A stretch of 64,000 nucleotides of DNA from Megalonaias nervosa. Lineage: Eukaryota; Mollusca; Bivalvia; Unionida; Unionidae. Shown here one piece after another: positions 14,001 to 25,206 of this stretch. The translations under genes and the position numbers were made by a program. Location of the stretch: contig JAECUM010000862.1 in assembly GCA_016617855.1 (NCBI GenBank), forward strand, positions 186,001 to 250,000. The letters are read 5' to 3'. How positions within the stretch are numbered: position 1 is the stretch's first letter; each line of letters opens with the position of its first letter. A model generated the notes under the pieces. That model was not told the origin of the DNA and made no database searches. It was given only the letters and a program-made list of their open reading frames with translations.

Positions 14001-15763
14001 GTTTTCCCGGATTCTTCCTCCACCATTTATACTGGCCGCCATGTATAGCCTATCTTGTGCTGAAAAATGGCGTTAAACCCTACAACAACAACAACAACCA
14101 TGTGGTGGTTGAGGGAGGTAATGGGTAAGAGTGTCTTCCCATTGTCTATATGATCTATAGACAAAATGGACGAATTTTCATCTTTCTGGAAAGGCTGGAT
14201 TGAAGAGATTACAAGCTTATTTTCCTAACATTTTATGATTTGGTAAGTACAACACATAGTTTACTGAAAAATCTGCTTTCTCTCATTTGTATATATGTGT
14301 GATAAGTTGGCCCATGTGAGAAAGTCATGTTGGATATGCCTATCCTACAAGTGCACTCATTATCATCTTGCCTTTTATATTGGGAACATCAGCAGTGTAT
14401 AACTTGTGCTTTTAGTATTGAAACAACAGATTTTGCCAGCCCCTTAACAACAAGTTTTGCAAGAAGTTTTGTATAGTAAACTTCTTATGCTCTTTCTACT
14501 TTTAAAAAATACTGTGTTTCTAAAGTTGTATCAGTACTGATGAAAGTCCATCTTGATTTTGAAGTCCTTTTACTAGGTGAGGAATGAGAGATATATAATC
14601 CATCATATGATTTTTGCAAGGCCTAATTCTGATCTCAGGTGAGATTTCCCAATCCCATGTTAGTGCATATGATGGATTCTGTTGCTGTCACCTGCAGAGA
14701 GTGTTGCAAGTGTCCTATATGACTTTCTTCTTAAACACCTGTTCTAAACATTCAACATCAGCCAAGATATCACTGTCACTACTATTCCTGGAGAATAGAT
14801 ACCTTGTTACACCATCTTTTTATATAGGGTAGGCAAAATGCACATTGGAACATATTTTTTGTTAATGTAGATTGCTTGTGTGGTACATATTTATTCAGAT
14901 CTGCATCACTTTTCCAGGCCTTTTTGGTTGTCTCCACGGCAGGCAGCAATTATTCCAGTAGCACCACCTTTTGATGAGTATGCACTGAAAGTGAGACAGA
15001 AAATCCATGATGCAGGCTTTATGGTTGACACAGATCTGGACCCAACCACCACACTGAACAAGAAAGTTCGCAACAACCAGCTCGCTCAATACAACTTCAT
15101 CCTAGGTATGGGACATAGTAGTTGTTTGATTGGAAAGGGATTTTTTTAAAACAGATATAGCTTGGTGTTTCAGCTGTATGGAGAAACAGGGAGCTTCTCG
15201 CTTGTATTTATGAATCACAGCCCTGTTTGCAGATTTCTTCAGATCATCCAAGTACATCATCACAATTATTTTCCATTAAATCTTTAAATTTTAATGGACA
15301 ACCTGACTAGATTCTTAAGCCATTGCATGTTTTTCAATAATTTTTCATATTTTTGAACATTTGTGGACTTTTACCTTGTTTGCACAATACAGCTATAAAT
15401 ACACACACACACCAAAGAAGTACTTGCATAACCTTAAATTCTGAAACTGAAAAATGATATATCCTATGTCCAGAAAAGTACCACTTAACCTGATAATAGG
15501 AATACAAATTTCAGTCTGCATTATTGAGTTCTGAATAAATTTGTAATGTGTTTCTTATGAGTTGGCAGATTGTGGAGATAAGTAAAAAGTTATAAGTAAT
15601 ATTCTCTATTTCAGTTGTTGGAGAAAAAGAGTTGGAAAATGGCACAGTAAATGTTCGTACCCGTGACAATAAGGTGCATGGTGAGCACAGTGTAGAGAAA
15701 GTCATTGAGAAATTTCTTAATTTGAAGTCCAGTCGATGTCTTGATGCAGAAGAGAAATTCTAA
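8014..15763 (+). CDS. TARS1: threonyl-tRNA synthetase, cytoplasmic, C-terminal three exons
   Basis: Class II aminoacyl-tRNA synthetase that charges tRNA-Thr with threonine in the cytosol. Three exons are seen: 8014-8121, 14918-15105 and 15615-15763. All have AG acceptors and GT donors (GTAAGT after the first, GTATGG after the second), and the reading phase carries through: TG+G completes a Trp codon at the first junction. Exon 1 encodes the end of the catalytic core ([16 protein letters not shown], class II motif 3 region). Exon 2 opens with PFWLSPRQ and begins the anticodon-binding domain ([16 protein letters not shown]). Exon 3 contains [14 protein letters not shown] and ends with the stop TAA at 15761-15763. 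These segments are strongly conserved in eukaryotic threonyl-tRNA synthetases. The 5' exons lie outside the window. The first intron (6.8 kb) has been colonised by at least four mobile elements. No clear polyadenylation signal was identified close to the stop. Confidence 0.92.
8708..9935 (+). mobile_element. piggyBac-like element with TTAA target duplication, decayed
   Basis: TTAA at 8704-8707 is followed by CCCTTAAAGTGCTAG, and the right end reads AGCGCTTTTAGGG followed by TTAA at 9936-9939. The terminal sequences are imperfect inverted copies starting CCCTnAAAG, the form expected for piggyBac-superfamily ends that duplicate TTAA. Inside, at about 9003-9030, an acidic tract (DDSDDEW) recalls the N-terminus of piggyBac transposases, but no intact catalytic domain remains. 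A poly-A tract lies at about 9363-9382. A related, more degraded segment is at 12861-13030. It sits inside the synthetase intron. Confidence 0.65.
9940..11040. other. intron sequence, nothing recognised
   Basis: AT-rich non-coding DNA within the synthetase intron. The distal part may be upstream sequence of the DIRS-like relic. Confidence 0.4.
11040..12400 (+). pseudogene. DIRS-like retrotransposon relic (reverse transcriptase, RNase H, tyrosine recombinase)
   Basis: In order and in shifting frames: a reverse transcriptase palm fragment at about 11139-11220 ([16 protein letters not shown], the PFGL..AP.xFTK region of retroelement RTs), an RNase H start at about 11357-11420 ([12 protein letters not shown] and SGKWGRED), then a C-terminal region at 11932-12369. 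That last region contains [17 protein letters not shown], which resembles the R-H-x-x segment of the tyrosine recombinase carried by DIRS elements, followed by RKRLFLL and [10 protein letters not shown] and RNase H followed by a tyrosine recombinase is the defining order of DIRS retrotransposons. The long 212-codon open frame at 11221-11859 runs across these pieces but is not an intact protein. Terminal split repeats were not located. Confidence 0.6.
12861..13030 (+). repeat. degraded piggyBac-related end segment
   Basis: It starts CCCGTTAAGTGCTAGTCG, resembling the left end of the element at 8708, and continues with a similar downstream stretch (GATTGATACA, then GGCCCnGnAnCAAGCATT) in the same order. 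There is no flanking TTAA. Likely a diverged relative. Confidence 0.35.
13110..13560 (+). pseudogene. zinc-finger/hAT-like transposase N-terminal relic
   Basis: Reading across several frames, the stretch encodes a basic start (SPPKKRN), a C2H2-like zinc finger ([21 protein letters not shown] followed by IGSKKH; residues split across positions 13219-13305) and a later segment [20 protein letters not shown] at about 13400-13450. This order is typical of BED/C2H2-bearing hAT-like transposon proteins. Frameshifts are present and it is truncated after about 13530. Function lost. Confidence 0.5.
13845..14096 (+). mobile_element. tRNA-derived SINE with conserved central domain and (CAA)n tail
   Basis: The 5' head carries RNA polymerase III box-like sequences (GTGGCCGAGTGG; GGGTCGAGTCTC). 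It is followed by a central block (GGTTCTTTCCGGGGTTTTCC through TCCTCCACC) like the core shared by molluscan SINEs, then AATGGCGTTAAACCC and an ACAACAACAAC tail. It is flanked by the 12-bp duplication ACCATGTGGTGG at 13833-13844 and 14097-14108, which fixes its limits exactly. Confidence 0.88.
14109..14917. other. 3' end of the synthetase intron
   Basis: Nothing recognised apart from the splice acceptor (TTTCCAG) at 14911-14917. Confidence 0.5.
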
Positions 15764-18700
15764 TTAGCAATTCACTTTAACAATTTCTCGTTCTTTTTGA
15801 CTGATTATTTCATTATTTATTGTCCTAGTTTATTGGATCTTTTTAAAAGTAGGGTCGCCTGTATGGGACATTGTTAAATGAAGAATCTATTGTATTTGTA
15901 CTGAAACTGGAAAAAAGCATTGTCTTCAGCACTTTTTCAGTAGGTACAAACAAAAATGGAAATAGAAACATAGTAAAGGTAATAGATATCCTTTAAAGAA
16001 TATACAGAAAGTAATTTGTAAGCAGTGACATGCCAGCAAAGGATGTAGAATTAGATTCTATGTGATTCGATTATCAAAAAACTGTTCATTGTCCTACTGT
16101 GCATTGCTGTTATTTGGGAATATAATAGTTGTATGAAGCTCAAGAAAAACAATGTGATTTTAATACCACTGTAAATAAGGACCATTCATTCAGTTTGGCA
16201 GATTTTATTCTTCTTCTTAACTTTGCTCCATTTTATTTAGTGTCAGTATTTATGTATATAATCAACATATGGTTAATCAACATATTTGGTTAATAAGGAA
16301 CATCGCCGTGATGTCATAGGGCATGATCACGTGGGGTGGGGGGTCCTAGTCTGGTTGGCAGAAAGACCATAGGCTTACTCTACATTCAATTGAATACGCT
16401 TGTTATATGTATCACTGTTTAACAGTGAAATTTATTTCAGTAATCATTGATCAGGATAGGTTTTTATACAAAGACATGCAATTAAAGCACTTCAAAACCA
16501 ATACACCAACCCACATTAAAAAAGTTTCCACGATGGAACCATGATAAGTTGTATCGTTCTGTTGTTGATAATGAGTAAAACAACATTAAACAATTCTCTC
16601 TTCAGCTGTTACATGCTAAGGAAACAAGGTTAGCCAAGTTTCCGTTTGATGAAAATTTATGCGAGTGGCATATCATTGATACAGCATTCATACTGTCAAA
16701 TATTTTACTTATACCACATGCTAATACACATACTTGCCCTTTGAACGGAAAGTAGAAAGGACTGCAGTGAAATAGTGTATCCTGTTAAATTCATTTAGAA
16801 AACAGGGATAATTTATACTAATGATTAATGGGTGGAAATGCATCATTAATCTATAGGCATAGAATTAACAGCATGCAGTTCCAATGTTTATATATGCGTA
16901 TTATTGCACATGGACAGATCACAATTTGATATGCCAATAGTATACCAATGGTATATCAAATTGCTTGATACCAGAACTGTAAAAGCCATGTTATTTCTAA
17001 TATATATATATATATATGGAAAATTAGTTGATGTAACAGAACAATATATAAGGAAAGTGACAGTCTAAATGACTTAAATTATATACCCAACATCAGAACA
17101 TCACTATCAGGTATACAATTAGCACTTCCTATTCAATGGCTTAAGCTGATATATAGATCATCTTCCTTCGTCGCCGTGGTGGTTCTGCCAACCAGAGCTC
17201 TGCCAACGCTTAGTTGTGACATCATACATGGAATCTCCGATGTTCCCTATAAACAACCGATGTTACATTGACTTCACCTAAGTTGGCAAATACACATGGA
17301 GATCACAACAGCAGTGATAAATAAGTCATAAATTTTACTGTTTATGTAAAATTTAAGTTTACATCATTGATTTTATAAAATATCGAGCTTATATAATAAT
17401 ATCAGTTAATAATAATAATACAAATAATAATAATAATAATAATATCAGTTAGTGTTTCAAGAAATGAGAGCAATCGTTTCTGTATTCTACACTTTCATTT
17501 TATCTACGCTAATTTTGCATCTGAATGATTGGTCAGGTGACCATGTGTACTAGTGCTTGAATAGCTCTATTGGAACTCTCATTTTTCTGTTGCAATATCA
17601 TTTGTCAATTTAATGTCTTGTTATTAATCTTACACTTAGGAAAATGGCAACCTATTTGATAGTGTTTAAATTCTGAATGTTGAAATGATCACAAACACTA
17701 ATATTTTGGCTTCTAGTGAATTAAATGTTTTTAATGATGGGATTTAATATTTTTATTAGTGCATGCATACTGTGTATTTAGATTCTTTTCCAACATATAT
17801 TTTTGTTGAGCTGGCTTCAACCGAAGCTCAGTATCATGCTTATTTTGGCATCTGTGCATCTTCATATGTCCAATCATCTTACACCCTAGATTAAAGTCAG
17901 TGTCAGAATTTCCTGATTAAGCTCAATGTTAAATGTTTTTATTTTCTAGTTAATTAAAAAAAAACATGCAGGAGAAAAAAGATGGTCTCTTGCTTACAGT
18001 CATCAAGTTTCCATGCAGTGTTGACCTGCACAGTTTGTAGGAACCATGAACAGTTTGAATTTTTTGAGTTATTTGATAAGGATTTTGTGGAGAGGAGGAA
18101 ATGTATGTTAAGTATGCAGTAAAATGTATGATACAGCATGAGATTGGAGCAATTCTGTAAAAATGAGAAGATTGGAAGAGGGATCATGGAGTGTGAGGAG
18201 GCAACACCTCTATTTTTGTGGGGCCCTACCAAAACTGGCTTTCCTGACACCTTTTGTTGTTCCTACTATTACATTTTTTAACCAGTAGTTGATAATTTGT
18301 TGTCTTTTTTCTCCCTTCATTGTCAACCTTGTAGAAAAAAGGATTAAAAATAGTCTGACCCTTAAAAAAATAGGACATAGTGGCACATATGAGCAGAGAC
18401 CATTGTCTCACCCCGCTTCCTTAATACACTGGCAAAATTGGGGACTAGAGTGGGTGGGAGTCCCCAAGTTAATCTCATTCTCAACAAGAGAAAGAAATTA
18501 ACATTTCTTGATAAAAATAAGCAAAGCATGCTTTAAAGTTCATACTCACCTGGCAGATTATAGCTTCCTTGGTTTAGGTTTTTTGCATGCATGTTCATTC
18601 TCACATAGCTCTGTAATGCCTAGTGTCCACATGAAACATAATTCATTTCTGATACAAGCTGCAGTATGCTGTTTTTGCAAACTTGGACTTTTTGGAAAAA

Positions 18701-19321
18701 ATATCCACTGGGGGTGGGTGGGTGTTCTATTTCTAGCACCCATGCTCCCATTTGCATACATTTTGAATATCTCCTAATATTATGTCTTGCATACAATCAT
18801 GTGATTTGCTGCTAATTTGATTCTGTTTCTTGTACATGAATTGGGAAGAAAACTAATTGTAACTACCTGTAGGTGCAGACTGGTTCTGCATTAAGCTGAC
18901 ATATTTAGTGATTGTACTCTATTGGCAAGCTGGCTGTGCTTATCAACAGATAGGATGCCCCCAATTTTGGCACAAATTTGCTGTGAATTTATGCAAATCT
19001 CGAGACTCCAAAATCAGCAAAACTTACCCACCCACCCTGCCAAGAAAACTGCCTGACAAAGAGAAATAAAAAAAATAATTGATATGGACACAGTACATAT
19101 TTATGATGCATTAGATATGTCATCAAAAATAGTATTTTACATGTCCAGTACTGTGATTTTACAGTAGTATTATTATTAAACCAATGTGTCTAACAGTCAT
19201 TATTTAGAACTTATTGCTTGATAATTTGTGTAGAAACCCTTTTTTGTGTATATGGGTATAGGATAATGCATTGTAGATATGTGTCATATTTTAAATATCA
19301 CTAACCCTGGTAGTGTGGAAG
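15764..19321. other. 3' flank of the synthetase gene and intergenic DNA
   Basis: Contains the presumed 3' UTR, a (TA)n run near 16999-17018 and an (AAT)n run at 17408-17443. A loose inverted similarity exists between about 16300-16360 and 17170-17260 (GGAACATCG and TGGTTGGCAGA in opposite orientation), perhaps the ends of an old transposon. No gene supported. Confidence 0.45.
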
Positions 19322-19445
19322 CCATACATATATGGATGACGTCACCTGGATGTGCATGCGGGAACCATATATTTATGGTTAAACATCACCTAGCTCTGTG
19401 TGCGGATACCATATTTTTATGGCACAGGACAGTGACGTCTACGGA
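19322..19445. repeat. three phased CCATA...TATGG palindromes with a cAMP-response-type site
   Basis: CCATACATATATGG at 19322, CCATATATTTATGG at 19365 and CCATATTTTTATGG at 19409 are spaced 43 and 44 bp. The sequence between them is also similar (CATCACCT or GTCACCTGG, then GTGTGCGG or GTGCATGCGG), so this is a degenerate 43-bp tandem repeat. TGACGTCA lies at 19337-19344 and a TGACGTCT variant follows the third unit. Confidence 0.6.
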
Positions 19446-21718
19446 TGTCCAGTCATTAATCATGCGCTAATAATAGCAGGGAGATATCATCTGTAATTGT
19501 CTTCAAGATCACGGCTCTGCATCACTGTAACAGAACATCGGTGAAACAAATATTCAAACAGACTTATTTGCCCAGGTAGCAACAGTAGACGTTGATGTAA
19601 ACAGTACGGTGGCTGTTAAGTAGTTGCAGTCTCGCAGCTGTCCCATATCCAGTTGGCGCCAGTTACAGTATATATGTATGGGATAGTCCAAATTAGAACA
19701 AAGTTTGTTAGGGCTTTGTGTGGAGATATAAATAGCAATACAGAGTTTTCCAAATTTGAGAACTAATTTTCTGCAGGAATTTACCACGTGTTGATATATA
19801 AGTGCTATGACATGGCCATCCCATTCAGTAACAACTTAAGATTCCACTAAATCAACTTAAATTATAAAGTAACTAAGTTTATTAACAAGTCTATCATGTG
19901 CAGAGCCTTTTCTTATATTGGGTGATACATTGTATAACCAAGAGTGAGAACTGTACTAGCTTGAAAGGGACCAACCCATTCATTTTAATAGGCCGGGGGT
20001 GTCGACTATGACATATTCCTTCCTTGACTATCATTTCTAAAAAATAAAAATCACAATATTTCTATCACATTATAAAGTTCATTAAGCTCTGCTTCTCTCT
20101 CTCAACAATCAAGTTAAAAAAGAAATGGGAAAGAGAGAGAGAGAGAGAGATTCACTTCTTAAGAAACCCACTCTTACGACAGCAGTATGAAATGTATGTG
20201 ACTTTGGAATCTAATAATCAAGACCTTCATCCAGTGTGTGAACTTTCGACCCAGGGAAATCTTTTGTTTTTACCCCGTCAGTTCATTTTGTTTCGGTTTA
20301 ACAGAGCTAGTTTCCGAGGTAGGCCATGAACATAGAAAGCTTGCTCTCTTATTCTTTTTTTTTCCTCAATTGCTTGACAGCGTAGAAGTTACGTTAAGAT
20401 TGTTGCTGATAAATTTTATTTCAAATAGTTTTGGCAAGTTGCAATTATTAATTAACTTTGAAAACCTCACAACTCCCGCTCTATAGTTTATAATCAATGA
20501 GGACTATTTATGTTAATTTTTGGCAATAATGACTTTCAAGCCTCTCTAATGTACAGCTCCACTCAGAAGAATGCCCGATAACCAATATCACTATCATACA
20601 TGTGTACCGGACACAAGAACTCCCTCCCCAGTGTTTTAAACTCCATCTCGGTGTTCATATTGTTGTTTTTTTTTTTTCTGCCTCACTTGGCGGTAAAGAT
20701 CAAAGAGCTAACTTGGTAGTACATTTGCATTTTTTGGCTGTTTCATTACCATATATAACTGAAAATTGGTACACTACTCCATGTGTCACGAGAAGACCCA
20801 AACTAATGGCTGTGATAATATTGCTCTATCTGATGATATTGCATTCAAATCATTCAGATGTCGACACTAGAATGTAAAGGAATTAAATATGTCTGTGGTA
20901 GGCCACTGACAATTGTGCTCAAACTAGCTGAACATTAGAAGATGTATTAAAAATGAGAATTGGAAACAACTTGAGTTGTAATGAAAGTTATTCAAAAACT
21001 ATATCTGCTGTCATATTAAACAACACATTAATTATAAAAGCTAATAAAGAAATCAAAGACATAATGTATCCCATACTATTGATATGCATTCAGTTTGCAT
21101 GTTAATAGATAGTAAAGGAAAGTTATGATGTACATAAGATTTAGTAATAAAGCTGGCAAGAAGAAAAGTTTATGTAGTATGAGTCCTGAAATAACCCTAA
21201 AAATTGTTAATTCCATGTGTGAAATTCTAACTTTTTTAACAGTATTTTTTATTTTGAAAGAAAAATTTATATTTGTTTCATTTACATGATGTGATGAAAA
21301 AATAGAGTCCACTGCAGTCGATGACAAACCTGCAGATGGATTTTGTGTCAGTTATTACATTTGTCACATGTATAGAGATACTTGTATTCATCAAATTTAT
21401 TCTTGCAAGCAACAGTAATTGCTTAAGAGGTGTTTACATAAAAATCTGTAAGACACCTGCCTTTCAACAATTTTCAAATGAGAAAACTAGTTTTCCGTTT
21501 TTGGACTTCACTGCATAAACAGTATTCTCTTCAGCCTAAAACATGACCAATATAATTGTTCTACATTATGATTATTATTTTACCTTCCCAATTAAAACAA
21601 CCTGTTAACATTGAGTTCTTTGAACAATGAATGCTGTATGTAGTTGGATAAAAGATTCTGCCAATAATGTTATTATAAACAGTCTTTTAAACTTTTCAAA
21701 CAATAAACATTACTTTTT

Positions 21719-21734
21719 GGTTGCTATGGCAACC
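21719..21734. promoter_or_regulatory. perfect X-box (RFX-type) palindrome
   Basis: GGTTGCTATGGCAACC is a palindromic match to the RFX-family X-box (two GTTGC-type half sites around a short spacer). A near-identical site follows at 22088. No adjacent gene is seen in the window, so function is unproven. Confidence 0.4.
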
Positions 21735-22087
21735 AAAGTAAATTTATAATTATTTATCATTTTCAGTATGATTAGTATTTGTTCCTTATCAGTGAACTAT
21801 GTAAGTGAATATAATTTTTTTATATGGAGAAAATTTCTGAATAGTAACTACATAAATAAATATATCATCTAAACATTGTAACGTACTGAAATGTAGAGAC
21901 GCATTTGAAAGTAAAGTTTTAATTATCTAGGATAGGCCTAAAAGTAATGAACTGAGGATATGTAATATGTAGAAAATTTTTTTAACTGTCCATGTACACA
22001 TTCAGAATAACTATACTGATGGAAAAGTATACACTATATTCAATTTTTTTTGGTCAAAAATGACTTTTCCACCCTTTTTCTCTATTT

Positions 22088-22103
22088 GGTTGCTATGGTA
22101 ACC
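22088..22103. promoter_or_regulatory. second X-box (RFX-type) palindrome
   Basis: GGTTGCTATGGTAACC, one base different from the site at 21719-21734 and 369 bp downstream of it. Confidence 0.4.
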
Positions 22104-24077
22104 ATGAACACATCAATTTCACCAACATTTTTAGTGTTTGCAATCTGGATGCATATATGCATCACTTTGTACAATTTCACAGCAATCTGATTTTAAATAA
22201 TAGTTCTGAGCTGTTATATAGATTTGGCCTAAAAAGTCTGTATTGTTCTGAAACAATTCAGTAGGTACAGATGGTGCAGTTAGAACCAAATCAGCACTGT
22301 TTTCAAGGTCAAGCAAAACAACACAGCACTACCAGGGTTAAGAGGATATGAATCAGATGGTGCTAAACTGGACCAACACAACAATTTGTGTCGGGATAAG
22401 AGCATCATTGTATATTGTGCTATAAATAAATATGAATGTACATTTTGTATCAAAATTATGAAGATGATTTGGAGAAAGGTTTATTTAAAAACTAGGCAAC
22501 AGATTGGTTTTGGCCAAGCCCACATCATTAAACAAGCAATGAATAATATTTTGTTCCAAAGTTAAACCCATCTCCAGTCAGCTTTTTTTGACACCATTAT
22601 AATTTTACTCCTGATACCACCACAACAGTTTATAGATCATGCTAATTAAGTTTCATCTCTCCTTTGAAGAACTTTTTATCAGGCAAAGACTTTAAATTGG
22701 GTAGTAAGGTAAGATATCAAAGTTAGTCAAGATTATATTTAATACATTTATTTTATTTGCGTATAAAATAGCAACATCTATGGTATGTATAACTTCAGAT
22801 GATATGCAAAACGGAAAATTGTAGGCAAATTTTGAAATTTCATTTTCAAAACCAGCACATTACAACAACTCGGCATGTTATAGCCAATAATGTTAAAAGT
22901 GATATTAAAACCAACAAAAACAAAAGATGCACCTGTAATATGTATGTATGTATGTATGTACACAATAAAGTCTTTTCTCGTGCAGTGATTTTTGTTGTGG
23001 ATATCTCAAAATGTAATCATGATCACCAAAATCTGATTATCTATGTCTTTATATCTGCTTTTCTAAACAAACTAAAGCTGAATTACCAGATCTTAAAGAG
23101 GTAAGTATTGTCATGCCTTGTTATAAATGGTCATGTCCATTTTTCACATACACCCCAAAATCTGTGTGCACAATTACACTTGCATCTTTTATGGATTGGG
23201 TTCAAAGTTATTTTAATTAGTAATATTATTTCATCCTTGGGCTGTTCTGTTTAAACACATTATACAGCTTTTTTCAACAATATATACCAAGGTACTCCAA
23301 ATTACTTGGGGCAGTTCCATTTAACATAGATGGGGCCCAGAGAAAGCAGAGTTTTGAAAAATATTGATCGCAGTAGTTGAGTCACTCTAATGATTATGAT
23401 CAATTTTTCAACATTTAAAATAAATTGAAACTATTGGTGACTAAAATTTTAAACTGCCCTCCGTAGGTTTCATGTATGTTGTTCTGTAACAGCCCTCAAT
23501 GGGTTCATATGAAAATAATTCAAAATGATATCTAAGTTTGACTACTCCACAATGAAAGTGCCTTTCCTAGGTCATGTTTATGTTTTACAGGAACAGATTT
23601 CAAAGAAATGTCCAAAACACATGAACAAATTCAGAAGGATACACAAGGTGTATACACACTGATTTACAAAATTATTAAATATACTCAAACATACATGCTC
23701 TATATATGACTGTACATTATGAAACATACTTGCATACATTTGGATAGGAAATGAATTTATGTTGTTGGAGTGTCTTCTTTTTGTTAAGCATAGTGAATAT
23801 ATTTAGTTCTTGAATGTTTACTTAAAAAAATATATAATAGATGTTTAGAAAGAAAAATAACCAAGAAACTATCTTAACTGTCCCTACATAGACATAGGCA
23901 GATTCAACACATGCAAAATATATCAAACCTATGCAGTCTAAGTATCTGGCTTGAATAAAAGAAGGAAAGGTTTCCTCCAAGTCAGTATTGCATTCACTGA
24001 CATAAAATTTACAAAACTAGGCCCTTAAGTTCTGCCTGACCTATGAATTTGGGGTTCTGTTTTATTTATATATTATT

Positions 24078-24178
24078 AGTATGCAACATCTTTGCTAGCC
24101 AAGGTTTTGATATGTTAACCCTATATACACCTTGGCGGATTGATAAGGTCTGTGAATTTCATTGGAGGTGATGGCAGG

Positions 24179-24180
<2 letters not shown>
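24078..24180 (+). repeat. dispersed repeat, copy 1
   Basis: About 100 bp (starting AGTATGCAACATCTTTGCTAG) recurring at 42020-42120 in the same orientation with roughly 10 percent difference. It is followed directly by a (TA)n run. Both copies lie outside the viral element. Confidence 0.8.

Positions 24181-24232
<52 letters not shown>
24181..24232. repeat. (TA)n microsatellite
   Basis: Pure TA dinucleotide run of about 26 units. Confidence 0.95.
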
Positions 24233-24233
<1 letters not shown>

Positions 24234-25023
24234 CTGATTAGTACATAGAAATTTGAATCAACATCATGAAATTCTCAATTTTTAATAAGTCATGTTTTTG
24301 TGAAATTTTCTTTCTAAACGACATTCTCATTAGACGGAGTAAAATTTCAATCAATGAAAATGTCACTAATGCCTGCTGGTAGCAGTACTAAGAAATAATT
24401 ATCAGTTTTGTCAAGTGAAATTCGTGTTTTAGTTTCGTCTTTTAATATGGTAATCATCTTAAATGCAGTATGCACTATGGTATTCAAACGTGAAAATGTC
24501 AATCTACCGTCACAGCTATGTCCACAAGCGTTTTTGTGAGAACCTAATTAAGTGCTGACCATGCTTTGACCTTTGACTTAATGGAATTATTTGTTGTTAC
24601 ACTAACTTAAAAGCAGACCTGTTTTAAATTGTAATGTTGATTATGTTGTTTGTATTCAATTAAAATTAAAAGGCATGCAAATCCTACCTGTATAAGAGTG
24701 TGTGGCGGGTCAACTCGTTTCATTTGATTAGACACTTATAAATATTTTATGCAAGTAACATAATTAAACTACCTTAAATTAGCCTACTCATTCACAATTT
24801 GATCAAAGATGGCAAGGCAACCATGGGAAATGAATACATGGTGAATAAAAAACTTTGTCAGATATGGTTCATTATAGAGAAACAAGTTAATTGACAACAA
24901 AAAGCAGTGATGTAATACACAATGTTTTCATGTATATGTGATGGTTGTTGAAACCGCTTGGAAAATGTTAATTTTTCAGAGGTTGGGTGTTCTGAAAACA
25001 AAGATAATTCATACAAAGAAAGC
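24233..25023. other. left host flank of the viral element
   Basis: AT-rich DNA, no gene seen. The small open frame crossing into the terminal repeat (24958-25140) is fortuitous, because its second half is terminal-repeat sequence. Confidence 0.5.
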
Positions 25024-25028
25024 AAACA
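25024..25028. repeat. target-site duplication, left
   Basis: AAACA immediately before the left terminal repeat, matching AAACA at 41505-41509 after the right one. It extends to 6 bp (AAACAA) if the first A of the terminal repeat is counted. Confidence 0.8.
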
Positions 25029-25183
25029 AGCAGCAGAGAGGGTGAACAGACCAAGGCGGCGCGCAAAAATAAAGGTTCCTACAAAAAATAAAAAAATAAG
25101 GTCGATGAAGTCAATCCGAGGCTTAATTTTCAAACATTAGGCTGAGTCGTTTGCATACTGTTGGTCTCACCCTCTCTGCTGCT
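25029..25183 (+). repeat. left terminal inverted repeat, itself ended by a 17-bp inverted repeat
   Basis: 155 bp matching the complement of 41351-41504 with about ten differences. It starts AGCAGCAGAGAGGGTGA and ends with the exact complement TCACCCTCTCTGCTGCT, so each terminal repeat has inverted ends of its own. The first gene starts only 23 bp inside it. Confidence 0.95.
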
Positions 25184-25206
25184 GTAATTAAACCATTATT
25201 ATATCA

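Larger units (their letters stand above)
19446..24077. other. intergenic AT-rich DNA
   Basis: No gene found. Contains (GA)n at 20131-20150, two RFX-type palindromes (listed separately) and a (TATG)n run at 22940-22960. Confidence 0.45.

Noticed and set aside
16300..17270. Transposon with inverted ends containing GGAACATCG and TGGTTGGCAGA
   Set aside because: The similarity is short and patchy and no target duplication or terminal boundary could be placed.
24958..25140. Small basic protein at the left boundary
   Set aside because: The frame runs from host flank into the terminal repeat; the basic composition comes from the repeat sequence.
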